Part shown: positions 34,695-43,947 of the stretch, piece by piece | Layout of the letters: each line of letters starts with the position of its first letter | How positions within the stretch are numbered: the stretch's first letter is position 1 | Assembly (NCBI RefSeq): GCF_003043945.1 | Contig: NZ_PYXG01000002.1 | Span: forward strand, 372,001-436,000 | Direction: 5' to 3' | Source: Prevotella sp. oral taxon 376 | GTDB taxonomy: Bacteria; Bacteroidota; Bacteroidia; Bacteroidales; Bacteroidaceae | Length of the DNA stretch: 64,000 nucleotides | Position numbers and translations under genes: made by a program | Notes under the pieces: model-generated | Seen by the model: the letters and a program-made list of their open reading frames with translations, nothing else | Told to the model about the DNA's origin: nothing | Database searches by the model: none

Positions 34695-36746
34695 CTAATT
34701 CTTTTTTAAAACCACGGCAGACCGTGCGGGAATATAGAGCTTCAACCATTCCTTTCGGTCTTTCACATAAAGGGGATCATAATTGGTAAAATGCGTTATA
34801 CTATCATCCGACAAGCCATTTCCCCCAAAGTCTTTGGCATCAGTATTCAAGACCACATCATAAGACCCTGTAGGCACCAAAAAACCGTAATCGGTAAATG
34901 AGCGGTTCGGTGAAAAATTAAATACAAAAATCAGATTACCTCGCATAAATGCAAGCACCTGATCTCCGTCATTGTGCCATATCTCCACAACGGGTGTTTT
35001 GTTAAAATCTTTTTCGCTCTTTAAAACCTTCAACATCGCACGGTCAAAATCACCAAGATATTGATAATCCAAAGATTTATCGTCTACGAGATGCCATTGC
35101 CGACGGGCATATTTGTAACTCCAGCCATTACCCTCACGGGGGAAGTCTATCCATTCCGGATGCCCGAATTCATTCCCCATAAAGTTCAAATAACCACCAT
35201 TAATGGCAGAAGCCGTTACGAGTCGAATCATTTTGTGCAACGCAATACCGCGGTTAGCGACATCATTCTCATCTCCCTTCTTAAAATGCCAATACATGTC
35301 AGCATCTATCAGACGGAATATGATAGTCTTATCACCCACAAGGGCCTGATCGTGAGACTCACAATAAGAAATGGTCTTCTCATCTGTACGACGATTCTTT
35401 ACTTCCCAGAAGATGCTACTCGGTTTCCAGTCTTCATCTTTTAATTCCTTAATGGTCTTAATCCAGAAGTCGGGGATATTCATGGCCATCCGATAGTTAA
35501 ATCCGTAACCACCGTCTTCAAACTTAGCCGCAAGCCCCGGCATGCCACTCACTTCTTCCGCAATGGTAATGGCATTGGGGTTTACCTCGTGGATGAGTTT
35601 GTTCGCAAGCGTCAGATAACAAATGGCATTATCATCCTCATGCCCATTGAAATAATCTCCATAGTTCGTGAAAGCCTCCCCAAGGCCATGGCTATAATAG
35701 AGCATAGAAGTAACTCCGTCGAATCGGAAGCCATCGAAATGATACTCCTCAAGCCAGTATTTGCAATTACTCAGGAGAAAATGTATAACCTCATTCTTTC
35801 CATAGTCAAAGCAAAGAGAGTCCCAGGCCGGATGTTCGTGGCGCTCCCCTGGACAAAAATACTGATTCGGATCGCCTGCAAGATTTCCCAAGCCTTCCAC
35901 CTCGTTCTTCACGGCATGGGAATGTACAATATCCATAATGACAGCAATCCCATTCTGATGGGCCGTGTCAATAAGTTCCTTCAGTTCTTCGGGAGTACCG
36001 AAACGGGATGAAGGTGCGAAAAACGAGCTTACATGATAACCAAAACTTCCATAATAAGGGTGCTCTTGAATGGCCATAATCTGAATGCAATTATAGCCAG
36101 CCCTGATAACTCTGGGTAATATATTGTCCTTGAATTCACGATAGGTTCCCACTTTCTCTGCATCTTGAGCCATGCCAATATGGCATTCATAGATAAGCAG
36201 CGGATTCACCTTTGGCTTGAACTTGTCTTTCTTCCACATATAGGGATGCAACGGATTCCAGACCTGTGCGGAGAATATCTTAGTCTGTTCGTCTTGGACG
36301 ACACGCTGTGCCCATGCAGGAATGCGCTCTCCGTTTCCACCATTCCAATACACATGCATTTTGTAAAGGTCGCCATGCTTCATTGCCTTGGACGGCAGTT
36401 TAAGTTCCCAGTTAGCCGTATCTTGGATGCGCTTGCAACGATATGCTTCTTCTTCCTTCCAATCATTGAAGTCTCCCACAAGATAAATCTCTGTGGCATT
36501 GGGCGCCCATTCCCGAAAGACCCACCCCTTAGGCAAGCGGTGCAGACCATAATAAGCATAGCCATTGGCAAACTCAGAGAGAGACCGCTTGTCATTCTGG
36601 GCAAGTTCGTTCATCTTCCACATAGCATGCTCATGCCGTCCACGGATGGCGTCTTCGAAAGGCTCGAGATAGGGATCATTCTTCACCAGTCCTATATGTT
36701 TCGCAGACTTCTTAACCTGCTTGGTAACTTTATGTGTAGCAGCCAT
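34695..36746 (-). CDS. glgB: 1,4-alpha-glucan branching enzyme, eukaryote-like type
   Basis: 683 residues. It has an N-terminal CBM48 domain (about 70-165; GWVFREWAPNATEIYLVGDF), a GH13 TIM barrel and an all-beta C-terminal domain. Catalytic signatures: YECHIGMAQ, DIVHSHA, the nucleophile Asp in GFRFDGVTSMLYY, the Glu of TIAEEVSGMPG and the His-Asp of ESHDQAL. The arrangement GLGEAFTNYGDYF and NFMGNEFGHPEW is characteristic of eukaryotic GBE1-type enzymes (GH13_8), not of E. coli GlgB. It introduces alpha-1,6 branches into glycogen. Promoter belongs to the upstream MORN gene. Confidence 0.96.
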   Translation of the reverse strand: MAATHKVTKQVKKSAKHIGLVKNDPYLEPFEDAIRGRHEHAMWKMNELAQNDKRSLSEFANGYAYYGLHRLPKGWVFREWAPNATEIYLVGDFNDWKEEEAYRCKRIQDTANWELKLPSKAMKHGDLYKMHVYWNGGNGERIPAWAQRVVQDEQTKIFSAQVWNPLHPYMWKKDKFKPKVNPLLIYECHIGMAQDAEKVGTYREFKDNILPRVIRAGYNCIQIMAIQEHPYYGSFGYHVSSFFAPSSRFGTPEELKELIDTAHQNGIAVIMDIVHSHAVKNEVEGLGNLAGDPNQYFCPGERHEHPAWDSLCFDYGKNEVIHFLLSNCKYWLEEYHFDGFRFDGVTSMLYYSHGLGEAFTNYGDYFNGHEDDNAICYLTLANKLIHEVNPNAITIAEEVSGMPGLAAKFEDGGYGFNYRMAMNIPDFWIKTIKELKDEDWKPSSIFWEVKNRRTDEKTISYCESHDQALVGDKTIIFRLIDADMYWHFKKGDENDVANRGIALHKMIRLVTASAINGGYLNFMGNEFGHPEWIDFPREGNGWSYKYARRQWHLVDDKSLDYQYLGDFDRAMLKVLKSEKDFNKTPVVEIWHNDGDQVLAFMRGNLIFVFNFSPNRSFTDYGFLVPTGSYDVVLNTDAKDFGGNGLSDDSITHFTNYDPLYVKDRKEWLKLYIPARSAVVLKKN

Positions 36747-36751
36747 AATAT

Positions 36752-37195
36752 TTATACTTTAATTTTGAATATTGCTTTCTTAATTTCTTCTGCCTCCGTG
36801 ATAAGGGGAGCATGCGCATCCTGAGGAGCAAACATGATAAACATTCCTGGTTCGCATCTTACATATTGCCGTGGCTTTATTGTCGGTGCAAAGCCAATAT
36901 CACGAGCCATGTCATAGCTTCCTTGCGGTACAGCTCCTATTGGACACCACCCGTATTCTTCCTCCTCGAAAGGAATCTGAACATCTATCATCTTGCGGTG
37001 AAACTCCAGAAATGCATTTGAACGGCTCTTGCCTTTGCTCAGGTCTATATTCAGAAGAAGTTCATCATCCTTTAAGACATAATGTCCTACTGGTAAATCC
37101 TTCAAATCATGCGTATTGATAAATTCCAGCACCTTCCCAACCAGAGGATTCAAGCCTATATACTTCTCCAGATTATCAAGCGTGTCAATGATCAT
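36752..37195 (-). CDS. YhcH/YjgK/YiaL family protein
   Basis: 147 residues, the usual length of this cupin-fold family. Seen: LNPLVGKVLEFINTHDLKDL near the N-terminus, then FLEFHRKMIDVQIPFEEEE and the C-terminal MFIMFAPQDAHAPLI, whose His and Glu residues line a metal-containing pocket in known members. Relatives are linked to sialic acid or beta-galactoside catabolism, but no such genes are here; the position between the MORN protein and glgB (16 and 5 bp gaps) suggests a carbohydrate-processing role. The substrate is unknown. Confidence 0.88.
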   Translation of the reverse strand: MIIDTLDNLEKYIGLNPLVGKVLEFINTHDLKDLPVGHYVLKDDELLLNIDLSKGKSRSNAFLEFHRKMIDVQIPFEEEEYGWCPIGAVPQGSYDMARDIGFAPTIKPRQYVRCEPGMFIMFAPQDAHAPLITEAEEIKKAIFKIKV

Positions 37196-37211
37196 GATAT
37201 CTCTATATTAA

Positions 37212-38324
37212 TTAATCGATAATTCTGCGCCCATGCTCATAATGACCACGAGCGGTGATCTGACCGTTGCGATCTTTCTCTACGAACTTGCCTGTACGCT
37301 CATCATGATCATATCTACCTTCGAAACGCTTGCCGTCCTTGTCTTCCTCTATGGCTGGTCCTTGGCGCATACCGTTTTTATAAGAGCCCTTGAACTTGCT
37401 ACCGTCAGCAAAATGGATAACAACCTCACCCTCTACTTTGCCAGCCTTGAAATTTCCTTCAAATACATCACCTGCCTTTTTCACAAGCTTACCATGCCCA
37501 TCTTGCATATCTGCTTTCCAGCTGCCCGTATAGCTATCGCCGTTCCGCCAGAGATAAGTTCCCTGCCCGTTTTTCTCTCCCTCGAGAAACTGGCCCTGAT
37601 ACTTGTCTCCGTTCGCATAACGGAATATACCAACTCCGGTTCGCTCACCTTGCACATAGTCGCCTTCATAGTAATCACCATTCTGAAACTTATAGATGCC
37701 CTTCCCGTTTTGAATGTCATCTTTCCAATCTCCTATATAGGAATCGCCATCAGCATACTTGAATGTTCCTTTTCCGGAACGCTGGTTATTCGCCCACATC
37801 CCATCATAGGTGGTTCCATCCCCCCAATCAAAGAAACCTTTGCCCGATTTTTTGTCATCCTTCCATTGACCATTATAATATGCGCCATTAGCATAAGTAT
37901 ACTTTCCTTTACCGGACCGCTTATCGTGATCCCAGTTTCCATCATACCTATCGCCATTGTAATAATGCATGACACCATGGTCTTGCTGATAGTCTCGGTA
38001 CCAGAGACCTACATACTTATTGTTATTCATGAAATAATAAGTACCATGCCCATGCTGTTGATCTTGATACCACTGACCTTCATATTTCTCCCCATCCGAA
38101 AAAGAATAGACGCCATATCCCTGTCGCCATCCTTTCACATATTCACCCTCAAAAGTATCACCATTCTCAAAAACAGTAATGCCCTTTCCATGCGGTTTCC
38201 CATTCATCAACTCTCCTTTGTAAGTGCCCCCGTCATGTGTTACACATGAGCCCAAGGTTATCTTCTGAGCATGGATGCTCAAAGGCAGGGAAAGAAGTAT
38301 ATATGCTAATATCCTAATTTTCAC
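37212..38324 (-). CDS. Secreted MORN-repeat protein, 14 repeats
   Basis: 370 residues. Signal peptide (MKIRILAYILLSLPLSIHAQ), then fourteen consecutive 23-residue MORN units (about 34-355), each of the form xxYxGxWxxxxxxGxGxxxxxxG, for example DRYDGNWDHDKRSGKGKYTY. Repeats 1-11 are regular; the last three lose the Gly pair. MORN units stack as beta-hairpins and usually bind lipids or proteins. The product is likely periplasmic or outer-membrane-associated. It heads the operon that includes yhcH, glgB and a DUF6057-like gene and has the operon's promoter. Confidence 0.9.
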   Translation of the reverse strand: MKIRILAYILLSLPLSIHAQKITLGSCVTHDGGTYKGELMNGKPHGKGITVFENGDTFEGEYVKGWRQGYGVYSFSDGEKYEGQWYQDQQHGHGTYYFMNNNKYVGLWYRDYQQDHGVMHYYNGDRYDGNWDHDKRSGKGKYTYANGAYYNGQWKDDKKSGKGFFDWGDGTTYDGMWANNQRSGKGTFKYADGDSYIGDWKDDIQNGKGIYKFQNGDYYEGDYVQGERTGVGIFRYANGDKYQGQFLEGEKNGQGTYLWRNGDSYTGSWKADMQDGHGKLVKKAGDVFEGNFKAGKVEGEVVIHFADGSKFKGSYKNGMRQGPAIEEDKDGKRFEGRYDHDERTGKFVEKDRNGQITARGHYEHGRRIID

Positions 38325-38350
38325 AAATTCAAAATTTAATATTCAATGCT

Positions 38351-38381
38351 CAAAATTAGCAAAAAACATCGATAATTCAAA
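38351..38381 (-). promoter_or_regulatory. Promoter of the MORN-yhcH-glgB operon
   Basis: Minus-strand -7 TAATTTTG (38358-38351) and -33 TTTG (38381-38378), 19 bp apart. Leader about 23 nt. Confidence 0.8.
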
Positions 38382-38400
38382 ATGTATTAGTAAATTTTAG

Positions 38401-38408
38401 TATCTTTG
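38401..38408 (+). promoter_or_regulatory. kdsB -7 box (TATCTTTG)
   Basis: TATCTTTGC 22 bases before the kdsB ATG at 38431. The -33 position overlaps the divergent operon's -33 box, with no separate TTTG on this strand. Confidence 0.65.
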
Positions 38409-38430
38409 CAGAAATAATCCATAACAAATC

Positions 38431-39177
38431 ATGACAAAATTCATTGCGATTATTCCCGCACGCTATGCATCGACACGCTTTCCCGGTAAACCCCTCGCCA
38501 TACTCGGCGGCAAACCTGTGATACAGAGAGTTTACGAGCAAGTAACATGCGTTCTTGACAATGCATATATAGCCACTGACGACCAGAGAATATATGACAC
38601 GGTAATGGGGTTTAAAGGTAAGGCCATCATGACGCGTCCTGATCATCAAAGTGGTACCGACCGCATAGAAGAAGCCATTGAGAAAATCGGTGGAGACTTC
38701 GATGTCGTAGTTAATATCCAAGGGGATGAGCCCTTCATCCAACAAAATCAGATAGAGGCTTTATGTGCATGTTTCAAAGATCCTGATACCCAAATCGCCA
38801 CCTTGGGGAAACCGTTTTCCACGATGGAAGCTGCGGAGAACCCGAATTCTCCTAAGATTGTGGTAGATAACCATGGATATGCAATGTACTTCAGCCGCTC
38901 GGTAATTCCTTTCGTCCGCGGTGCAGACAAGTCTGAATGGCTGAATAAATACCCTTTCCTAAAACACTTGGGCATTTACGCCTACCGAAACGAAGTGCTC
39001 CACGAGATCACACAATTGCCCCAGTCATCCCTTGAAAAAGCGGAAAGCCTCGAACAGCTTCGCTGGCTTCAAAATGGATACCGCATCAAGGTGAGTGTTA
39101 CTGATGTAGAAACTATAGGCATTGACACCCCGGAAGACTTGCAAAAAGCAGAAGAGTTCCTGAGAAGGATAAAATAA
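38431..39177 (+). CDS. kdsB: 3-deoxy-manno-octulosonate cytidylyltransferase
   Basis: 248 residues. Activates Kdo to CMP-Kdo for the inner core of LPS. Seen: IIPARYASTRFPGKPLAILG (residues 5-24) binding CTP, ATDDQRIYD, the NIQGDEPF motif with metal-binding Asp, and LGIYAYR plus EQLRWLQNGYRIKV near the end. Full length, single gene with its own promoter. The other Kdo genes are not in the window. Confidence 0.96.
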   Translation: MTKFIAIIPARYASTRFPGKPLAILGGKPVIQRVYEQVTCVLDNAYIATDDQRIYDTVMGFKGKAIMTRPDHQSGTDRIEEAIEKIGGDFDVVVNIQGDEPFIQQNQIEALCACFKDPDTQIATLGKPFSTMEAAENPNSPKIVVDNHGYAMYFSRSVIPFVRGADKSEWLNKYPFLKHLGIYAYRNEVLHEITQLPQSSLEKAESLEQLRWLQNGYRIKVSVTDVETIGIDTPEDLQKAEEFLRRIK

Positions 39178-39210
39178 ATCCTTTCATAATTCACAAGATT
39201 TCTTAAGACA

Positions 39211-39240
39211 ACGAGGGAACTGCAATTAGCCGGTTCCCTC
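39211..39240. terminator. Bidirectional terminator between kdsB and nadE
   Basis: GAGGGAAC (39213-39220) pairs with GTTCCCTC (39233-39240). T-rich sequence flanks mainly the plus-strand side (ATTTAC); a weak but centrally placed hairpin between two convergent genes. Confidence 0.65.
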
Positions 39241-39284
39241 ATTTACACAATTCTTTTTATTCCTAAAAGAAGGCCGCCGCTTAT

Positions 39285-41213
39285 TTATAGCGCCTCCACC
39301 TCATTCTGCCATAATGTATTAGCCGCATCGCTGGGCATACGCCAATCTCCTCGAGGACTCAGACTCACACTTCCCACTTTTGGACCGTCCGGCAAGCAAG
39401 AACGCTTAAATTGTTGGCTGAAAAATCTTCTACAGAATACTGACAACCAATGTTTTATAACTTCGTCTTCATATTCTCCTTTAAATGCTTTCTGGGCTAA
39501 TAGGAATATCTTCGCAGGACGGAAGCCATGACGTAAGAAATAATAAATGAAGAAGTCATGAAGCTCATATGGCCCCACAATATCCTCTGTCTTCTGCTTA
39601 ATCTGTCCATTTACATCAGCAGGGATAAGTTCTGGAGAGATCGGAGTATCCACAATATCGAGCAGAGTTTTTGCGGTAGCCTCGCTCGCGGTGGTTGCCA
39701 CATAGCGGATAAGATGCTCTACAAGTGTCTTGGGTACACTCACATTTACCCCATACATGCTCATATGGTCGCCGTTATAGGTGCACCAGCCCAAAGCCAG
39801 CTCCGAGAGATCTCCCGTGCCGATAACCAGAGCTTTCTCTTTATTGCTCAGATCCATGAGAATCTGGGTGCGTTCGCGAGCCTGTGCATTTTCATAAGTT
39901 GTATCATGGAGCGCCGGGTCTTGAGCAATATCCTCGAAATGCTGCTGCACGCTCTTTACGATATTGACCTCACGAGTTGTAATACCAAGGCCCGCCATCA
40001 GATTGACAGCATTGGCATGGGTGCGGTCCGTTGTCCCAAATCCCGGCATCGTAGCGCCTATGATACCTTTACGATTGAGCTTCATCTTGTCAAAAGTGCG
40101 AACGCATACTAACAACGCCAAAGTAGAATCCAATCCTCCACTGATACCTAAAACGACCTTCTTGATATGGGTATGCACCAGCCGTTTGGCAAGTCCCATG
40201 ACTTGTATATTGAAGATTTCTTCACAAGTGGTCTGCATCTGCGTGTCAGAGGGGATAAGAGGATGAGGATTTACATAGCGTTCTAAAACAAAGTCGCGCT
40301 CTTCGATAAAGCGCGCATGGATATGTTTCACATCCTCTTTCAGCATACGGCGCTGTGCATTCACATAAGTCGTGTTGTTCACGCGTTCCGTACGAAGCCG
40401 CTCCACATCCACCTGATTAACCACCAATTGGCTATCCATAGAGAATCTGTCGCCTTCAGAAAGCAAAGTTCCATTCTCAAAGATAAGAGCTTTTCCGCTA
40501 TAGACAAGATCCTGTGTGCTTTCCCCAAAGCCTGCGCTGGAATAGACATAGCCTGTAATGGTGCGGGCACTCTGCTGGGCAAGGAGTCCTTTCAGATAAG
40601 AGTGCTTACCATTCAGTTCATCGCTTGCCGAAAGGTTGAAGATGAGGTCGGCACCGGCAAGGGCCAAATGATTGCTCGGAGGTGTCGGAGCCCACACATC
40701 CTCACAAATCTCAATGCCGAATTTCACGCCTTGGAAGGTTTCAAATATTTGTGGGGAGGATGTGATATGCACTTGATTCCCGGCAAAATGAATGTCCTGT
40801 TCCTTAAGATCTTGGCATGAAGCGAACCAACGCTTCTCATAAAACTCACCGTAGTTTGGCAAATATTCCTTAGCCACAATGCCGAGAATCTGACCTTTTT
40901 GAATCACGATGGCACAATTGAGCAAGAGATCGCCTGCTATCACGGGAAGTCCGACAATGCTGATAACGCCCAGCGAACGGGTAAAATCAAGCAACTCCAG
41001 TACGGCATCTTCCGATGCGTCGAGCAGCAACTTCTGCCGAAAGAGATCCTGACAGGTATAACTGGTCAACGACAATTCCGGGAACACGACGATTTCGACA
41101 CCCTTGCCCTCGGCCTGAATGATGAGCTTCTCTATTTCTTTCACATTATACTGGCAATCGGCCACCTTCACCGAAGGCACTGCCGCTGCTACCTTGATAA
41201 ATCCGTACTTCAT
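39285..41213 (-). CDS. nadE: Glutamine-dependent NAD+ synthase
   Basis: 642 residues. Two domains: an N-terminal nitrilase-type amidase (1-275) with the Glu-Lys-Cys triad elements FPELSLTSY, KEYLPNYGEFYEKRWF and EICEDVW (nucleophile Cys), and a C-terminal NAD synthetase (about 320-640) with the P-loop GISGGLDSTLALL and GTGDLSELALGWCTYNGDHM. It ends de novo and salvage NAD synthesis using glutamine. 18 bp separate it from the upstream DUF2027/Smr gene, so they form one operon. Confidence 0.96.
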   Translation of the reverse strand: MKYGFIKVAAAVPSVKVADCQYNVKEIEKLIIQAEGKGVEIVVFPELSLTSYTCQDLFRQKLLLDASEDAVLELLDFTRSLGVISIVGLPVIAGDLLLNCAIVIQKGQILGIVAKEYLPNYGEFYEKRWFASCQDLKEQDIHFAGNQVHITSSPQIFETFQGVKFGIEICEDVWAPTPPSNHLALAGADLIFNLSASDELNGKHSYLKGLLAQQSARTITGYVYSSAGFGESTQDLVYSGKALIFENGTLLSEGDRFSMDSQLVVNQVDVERLRTERVNNTTYVNAQRRMLKEDVKHIHARFIEERDFVLERYVNPHPLIPSDTQMQTTCEEIFNIQVMGLAKRLVHTHIKKVVLGISGGLDSTLALLVCVRTFDKMKLNRKGIIGATMPGFGTTDRTHANAVNLMAGLGITTREVNIVKSVQQHFEDIAQDPALHDTTYENAQARERTQILMDLSNKEKALVIGTGDLSELALGWCTYNGDHMSMYGVNVSVPKTLVEHLIRYVATTASEATAKTLLDIVDTPISPELIPADVNGQIKQKTEDIVGPYELHDFFIYYFLRHGFRPAKIFLLAQKAFKGEYEDEVIKHWLSVFCRRFFSQQFKRSCLPDGPKVGSVSLSPRGDWRMPSDAANTLWQNEVEAL

Positions 41214-41231
41214 ATATTTGGCTTATCTATA

Positions 41232-42350
41232 TTATCTTATTATAACCTGTGTGGCACCATAGCCATATTCCTGGAACGACGCATCCTGATACTGACAGCG
41301 CCTATAGCGATAAGTGAGTTCATTGATAATGGCATGACGCAGCACTCCCTCACCTTTTCCATGAATGAAAATGATCTTCTTGCCATGCCTGTCTTTGTTT
41401 TTCTCGAGCACTTCGCGGAACTTCTTCAACTGATACTGCAGGATATCCTGATGCTTCATGCCCTCAGTACTGTCCAAAAGTTGATCGATATGTAAGTCTA
41501 CCACTAAAGTGTCCTTGTCGTCCGGACGCCTCTCAATGGCCTTTTTCCCCTCTTCGGGCTGCTTATACATTTCTTGTTTCAAGGCTTTGGCATCCACGAA
41601 GAGAGGGCGAACCTGTCGATCGTTCTCAACAATGGCATAAAGCAAGGCCGGGGTGTCGAAAAACTGATTGTCCTGAAAAGTATGCAGCTTATAGAATTTC
41701 ACCGGATCCAGCCGCAATTGCACCTCTATGGGCGGCTTCTGGGCAAAAGGCCTGTCTTTTTTATAGGCAAGCATCTGCACGGCCAGATGCAGCATTTCGT
41801 TAAGGCTCTCACGACCGATTTCCTCTATATAGAACTTGGTGTTTGGCTTTACCTCCGCCCGCGAGCGCAATGTCCACGAGGAGCCTTCGGCTGTCATATA
41901 AGCATATTGTACGAAATAGTTGCTGTCATTCACGAAGTAGACCTCAAAACGGGTGTTTGTAACCTCCTTGATATCTATGGGGACGAAGGCAAGAAAACAG
42001 CTAAGCTGATTTCCTCCCTGTCGCTCTTCCACGGGCGCCATAAAGGTGAGGGGCTTTTCGAGGTCGACGGTATCCTCCACCGCCATGTCAACTTCCTCAT
42101 CCTGCCCTTGTTTCATCAGCTGGCGAATACTCACGCCTTTCCGCCTCTCGGGGGCACCCTCTTGCTTCTGAGCCACGATACGGCTTGTCTCATAGTCCTG
42201 GCCCGCGGCGACTACGACAACCTCCGTAATGGGCGTAGGTATCTGAAACCCATCCTCATCTTCCACGAGAACGATGTTCTTGCCTTGAAAACCGGCAACG
42301 ACACCCCCACCCTTTTCTGACAGGAAACTTACTTTATCTCCAATTTTCAT
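41232..42350 (-). CDS. DUF2027 and Smr domain protein (MutS2-like C-terminus)
   Basis: 372 residues. An N-terminal KOW-like/Tudor-like beta segment (GDKVSFLSEKGGGVVAGFQG), a central DUF2027 domain (about 110-280) and a C-terminal Smr nuclease-like domain (about 290-372) with DLHIDQLLDS and the diagnostic HGKGEGVLRHAI. This architecture is Bacteroidetes-specific and distinct from MutS2, although the Smr part is shared. Smr domains nick DNA or cleave RNA; the DLHxxxL and HGxG motifs are intact. Target unknown. It precedes nadE in the same operon and has a strong promoter. Confidence 0.9.
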   Translation of the reverse strand: MKIGDKVSFLSEKGGGVVAGFQGKNIVLVEDEDGFQIPTPITEVVVVAAGQDYETSRIVAQKQEGAPERRKGVSIRQLMKQGQDEEVDMAVEDTVDLEKPLTFMAPVEERQGGNQLSCFLAFVPIDIKEVTNTRFEVYFVNDSNYFVQYAYMTAEGSSWTLRSRAEVKPNTKFYIEEIGRESLNEMLHLAVQMLAYKKDRPFAQKPPIEVQLRLDPVKFYKLHTFQDNQFFDTPALLYAIVENDRQVRPLFVDAKALKQEMYKQPEEGKKAIERRPDDKDTLVVDLHIDQLLDSTEGMKHQDILQYQLKKFREVLEKNKDRHGKKIIFIHGKGEGVLRHAIINELTYRYRRCQYQDASFQEYGYGATQVIIR

Positions 42351-42372
42351 ATATTGTCGTTAATAATGTGGG

Positions 42373-42404
42373 CAAATTTACATAATATTTGCGAGAACCA
42401 CAAA
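42373..42404 (-). promoter_or_regulatory. Promoter of the DUF2027/Smr-nadE operon
   Basis: Minus-strand -7 TAAATTTG (42380-42373) and -33 TTTG (42404-42401), 20 bp apart. Leader about 19 nt. Confidence 0.83.
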
Positions 42405-42585
42405 GATTTCGTGGCCTTTTTCAAAAAGGGAGAATAGGCGTGGATTCTGCTCTCTGGATTTCCCTTTTACAAGGCATTCCCATGGATTAAGAAGCCCCGA
42501 ACGGCAGTATAAAGAAGAGAGAAATGCCCATAAAACAAATTTGGGATGCAGGAGAGAAAGCATGCCAAGGGTTCTTCCATCATTG

Positions 42586-42646
42586 TTACAAGCAGCTTGT
42601 AACACGATTACCAGCCGTTAGTAATGTCGTTACTAACGGCTGGTAA
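42586..42646. repeat. Family A palindrome array, three 17-bp units at 22-bp period
   Basis: Units start at 42586, 42608 and 42630, beginning TTACAAGCAGCTTGTAA, with 5-bp linkers CACGA and TGTCG. The array is 57 bp past the stop of the minus-strand iron alcohol dehydrogenase gene and 180 bp upstream of the DUF2027/Smr promoter. No conventional terminator is seen between the dehydrogenase and that promoter. Confidence 0.93.
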
Positions 42647-42702
42647 TTCAGCGAAAAGCCCCCTGCAGGCTCCCTTCCATTATATTATATATAAAAAGAG
42701 AA

Positions 42703-43884
42703 TTACTTATACGACAACTTCAGAATCTCCACGATCTCATCATGCCTAAGTGGTTGGCGGTCGCACGCTACCAATCCGCCCATCACCTCGAGGGCGTTGC
42801 TTGCCATGGTGTCAAACTCCGCGGGGGTGATGCCATAGTCGCTCATCTTCAGACCGTCAACCCCACAAGCACGCTGCAGCTCTACAAGTGCCGTGATAAA
42901 GTCTTCCGGCTTCTCCGCGTCAGCCTTACCAAGCATCTTGGCCATATTCACGAATCGGTCATCGCATACATGCTTGTTCATCACCGTGGTAAAGTAGGCC
43001 CTTGAAATCATAATCAGGCCTGCCCCGTGAGGCAACTGCTCGTGATAGGCACTCAATGCGTGCTCTATGCTGTGCTCCGCCGTGCAGGCGCTGGTATCCA
43101 TGGAATAGCCGCTCATGGTGTTGGCAAAGGCCACTCGGGCACGGGCCTCCATATTCTTACCATCTCGGCAGGCTATTGGCAGATACTTGCCGATATTGGT
43201 GATAGCCGCCTCCTGGACCATATCGGAATAGAGGTTTGAGCGATTGCTCACATAACCCTCCAGACTGTGGAAGAGTGCGTCAAAGCCTTGATAGGCAGTG
43301 AACCGAGGAGGTACACTCACCATGAGCTCCGGGTCTACAATGGCATAGACGGCAAAGGCACGCGGGTCGCCGAGGCCCAGTTTCTCATGGGTCTCCGGAT
43401 TGGTGATGACTCCCGCGCAATCGACTTCCGACCCTGTTCCTGCCGTGGTGGTAATGGCGATCCAGGGAAGCGGTGCGTTCACGGCGTGCTTTCCCTTTCC
43501 GGTACGGCCCGTCGCGTAGTCCCAGAGATCGCCGGAATTGGTCGCATTGATCGCCATCACCTTGGCCGCATCCATGACGGAGCCACCGCCAAGAGCCACC
43601 ACGAAGTCGCAGCCGTTCTCGTTGGCTACCTTCGCTCCTTCTTCTACGCTCTCCTTCACGGGGTTGGCCTGAATCTTATCAAACACCACTGCCTCTACTC
43701 CAGCCTCCCGCAGCTCATTCAGGGTGCGGTCGAGATAACCGTTCACGCGGGTTGACTTACCATTTGAAATTACGAGCAGAGCCTTTTTGCCCGGCATGGG
43801 CAGGGTATGCAGACTATTCAACTGACCGGCACCAAACAACACCATTGTCTGTCCGGGAAAAACGAAAGATAGTTTTGTTTCCAT
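42703..43884 (-). CDS. Iron-containing alcohol dehydrogenase
   Basis: 393 residues. Group III (Fe/Zn-dependent) dehydrogenase of the butanol/lactaldehyde/YqhD type, reducing aldehydes to alcohols with NAD(P)H. Seen: NADH-binding GGGSVMDAAK (about 97-106), TTAGTGSEVD, and the metal-binding stretch: Asp in FDALFHSLEGYVS, His in that segment, and AEHSIEHALSAYHEQLPHGAGL with further His ligands. One gene, followed by a family A repeat array. The physiological aldehyde is not evident. Confidence 0.93.
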   Translation of the reverse strand: METKLSFVFPGQTMVLFGAGQLNSLHTLPMPGKKALLVISNGKSTRVNGYLDRTLNELREAGVEAVVFDKIQANPVKESVEEGAKVANENGCDFVVALGGGSVMDAAKVMAINATNSGDLWDYATGRTGKGKHAVNAPLPWIAITTTAGTGSEVDCAGVITNPETHEKLGLGDPRAFAVYAIVDPELMVSVPPRFTAYQGFDALFHSLEGYVSNRSNLYSDMVQEAAITNIGKYLPIACRDGKNMEARARVAFANTMSGYSMDTSACTAEHSIEHALSAYHEQLPHGAGLIMISRAYFTTVMNKHVCDDRFVNMAKMLGKADAEKPEDFITALVELQRACGVDGLKMSDYGITPAEFDTMASNALEVMGGLVACDRQPLRHDEIVEILKLSYK

Positions 43885-43922
43885 TACGACATCCTCTTTA
43901 AAGTTACGAATTGATTCTGGGT

Positions 43923-43930
43923 CAAAGATA
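43923..43930 (-). promoter_or_regulatory. -7 box (TATCTTTG) for the alcohol dehydrogenase
   Basis: Minus-strand TATCTTTG, 38 bases before the ATG at 43884. No -33 box 19-21 bp further upstream. Confidence 0.6.
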
Positions 43931-43947
43931 GCAAGTTTTTCAATATC

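Noticed and set aside
37233..38249. 338-codon open frame on the plus strand
   Set aside because: It is antisense to the MORN gene; the repeat structure of that gene keeps the opposite frame open. No promoter or ribosome site.
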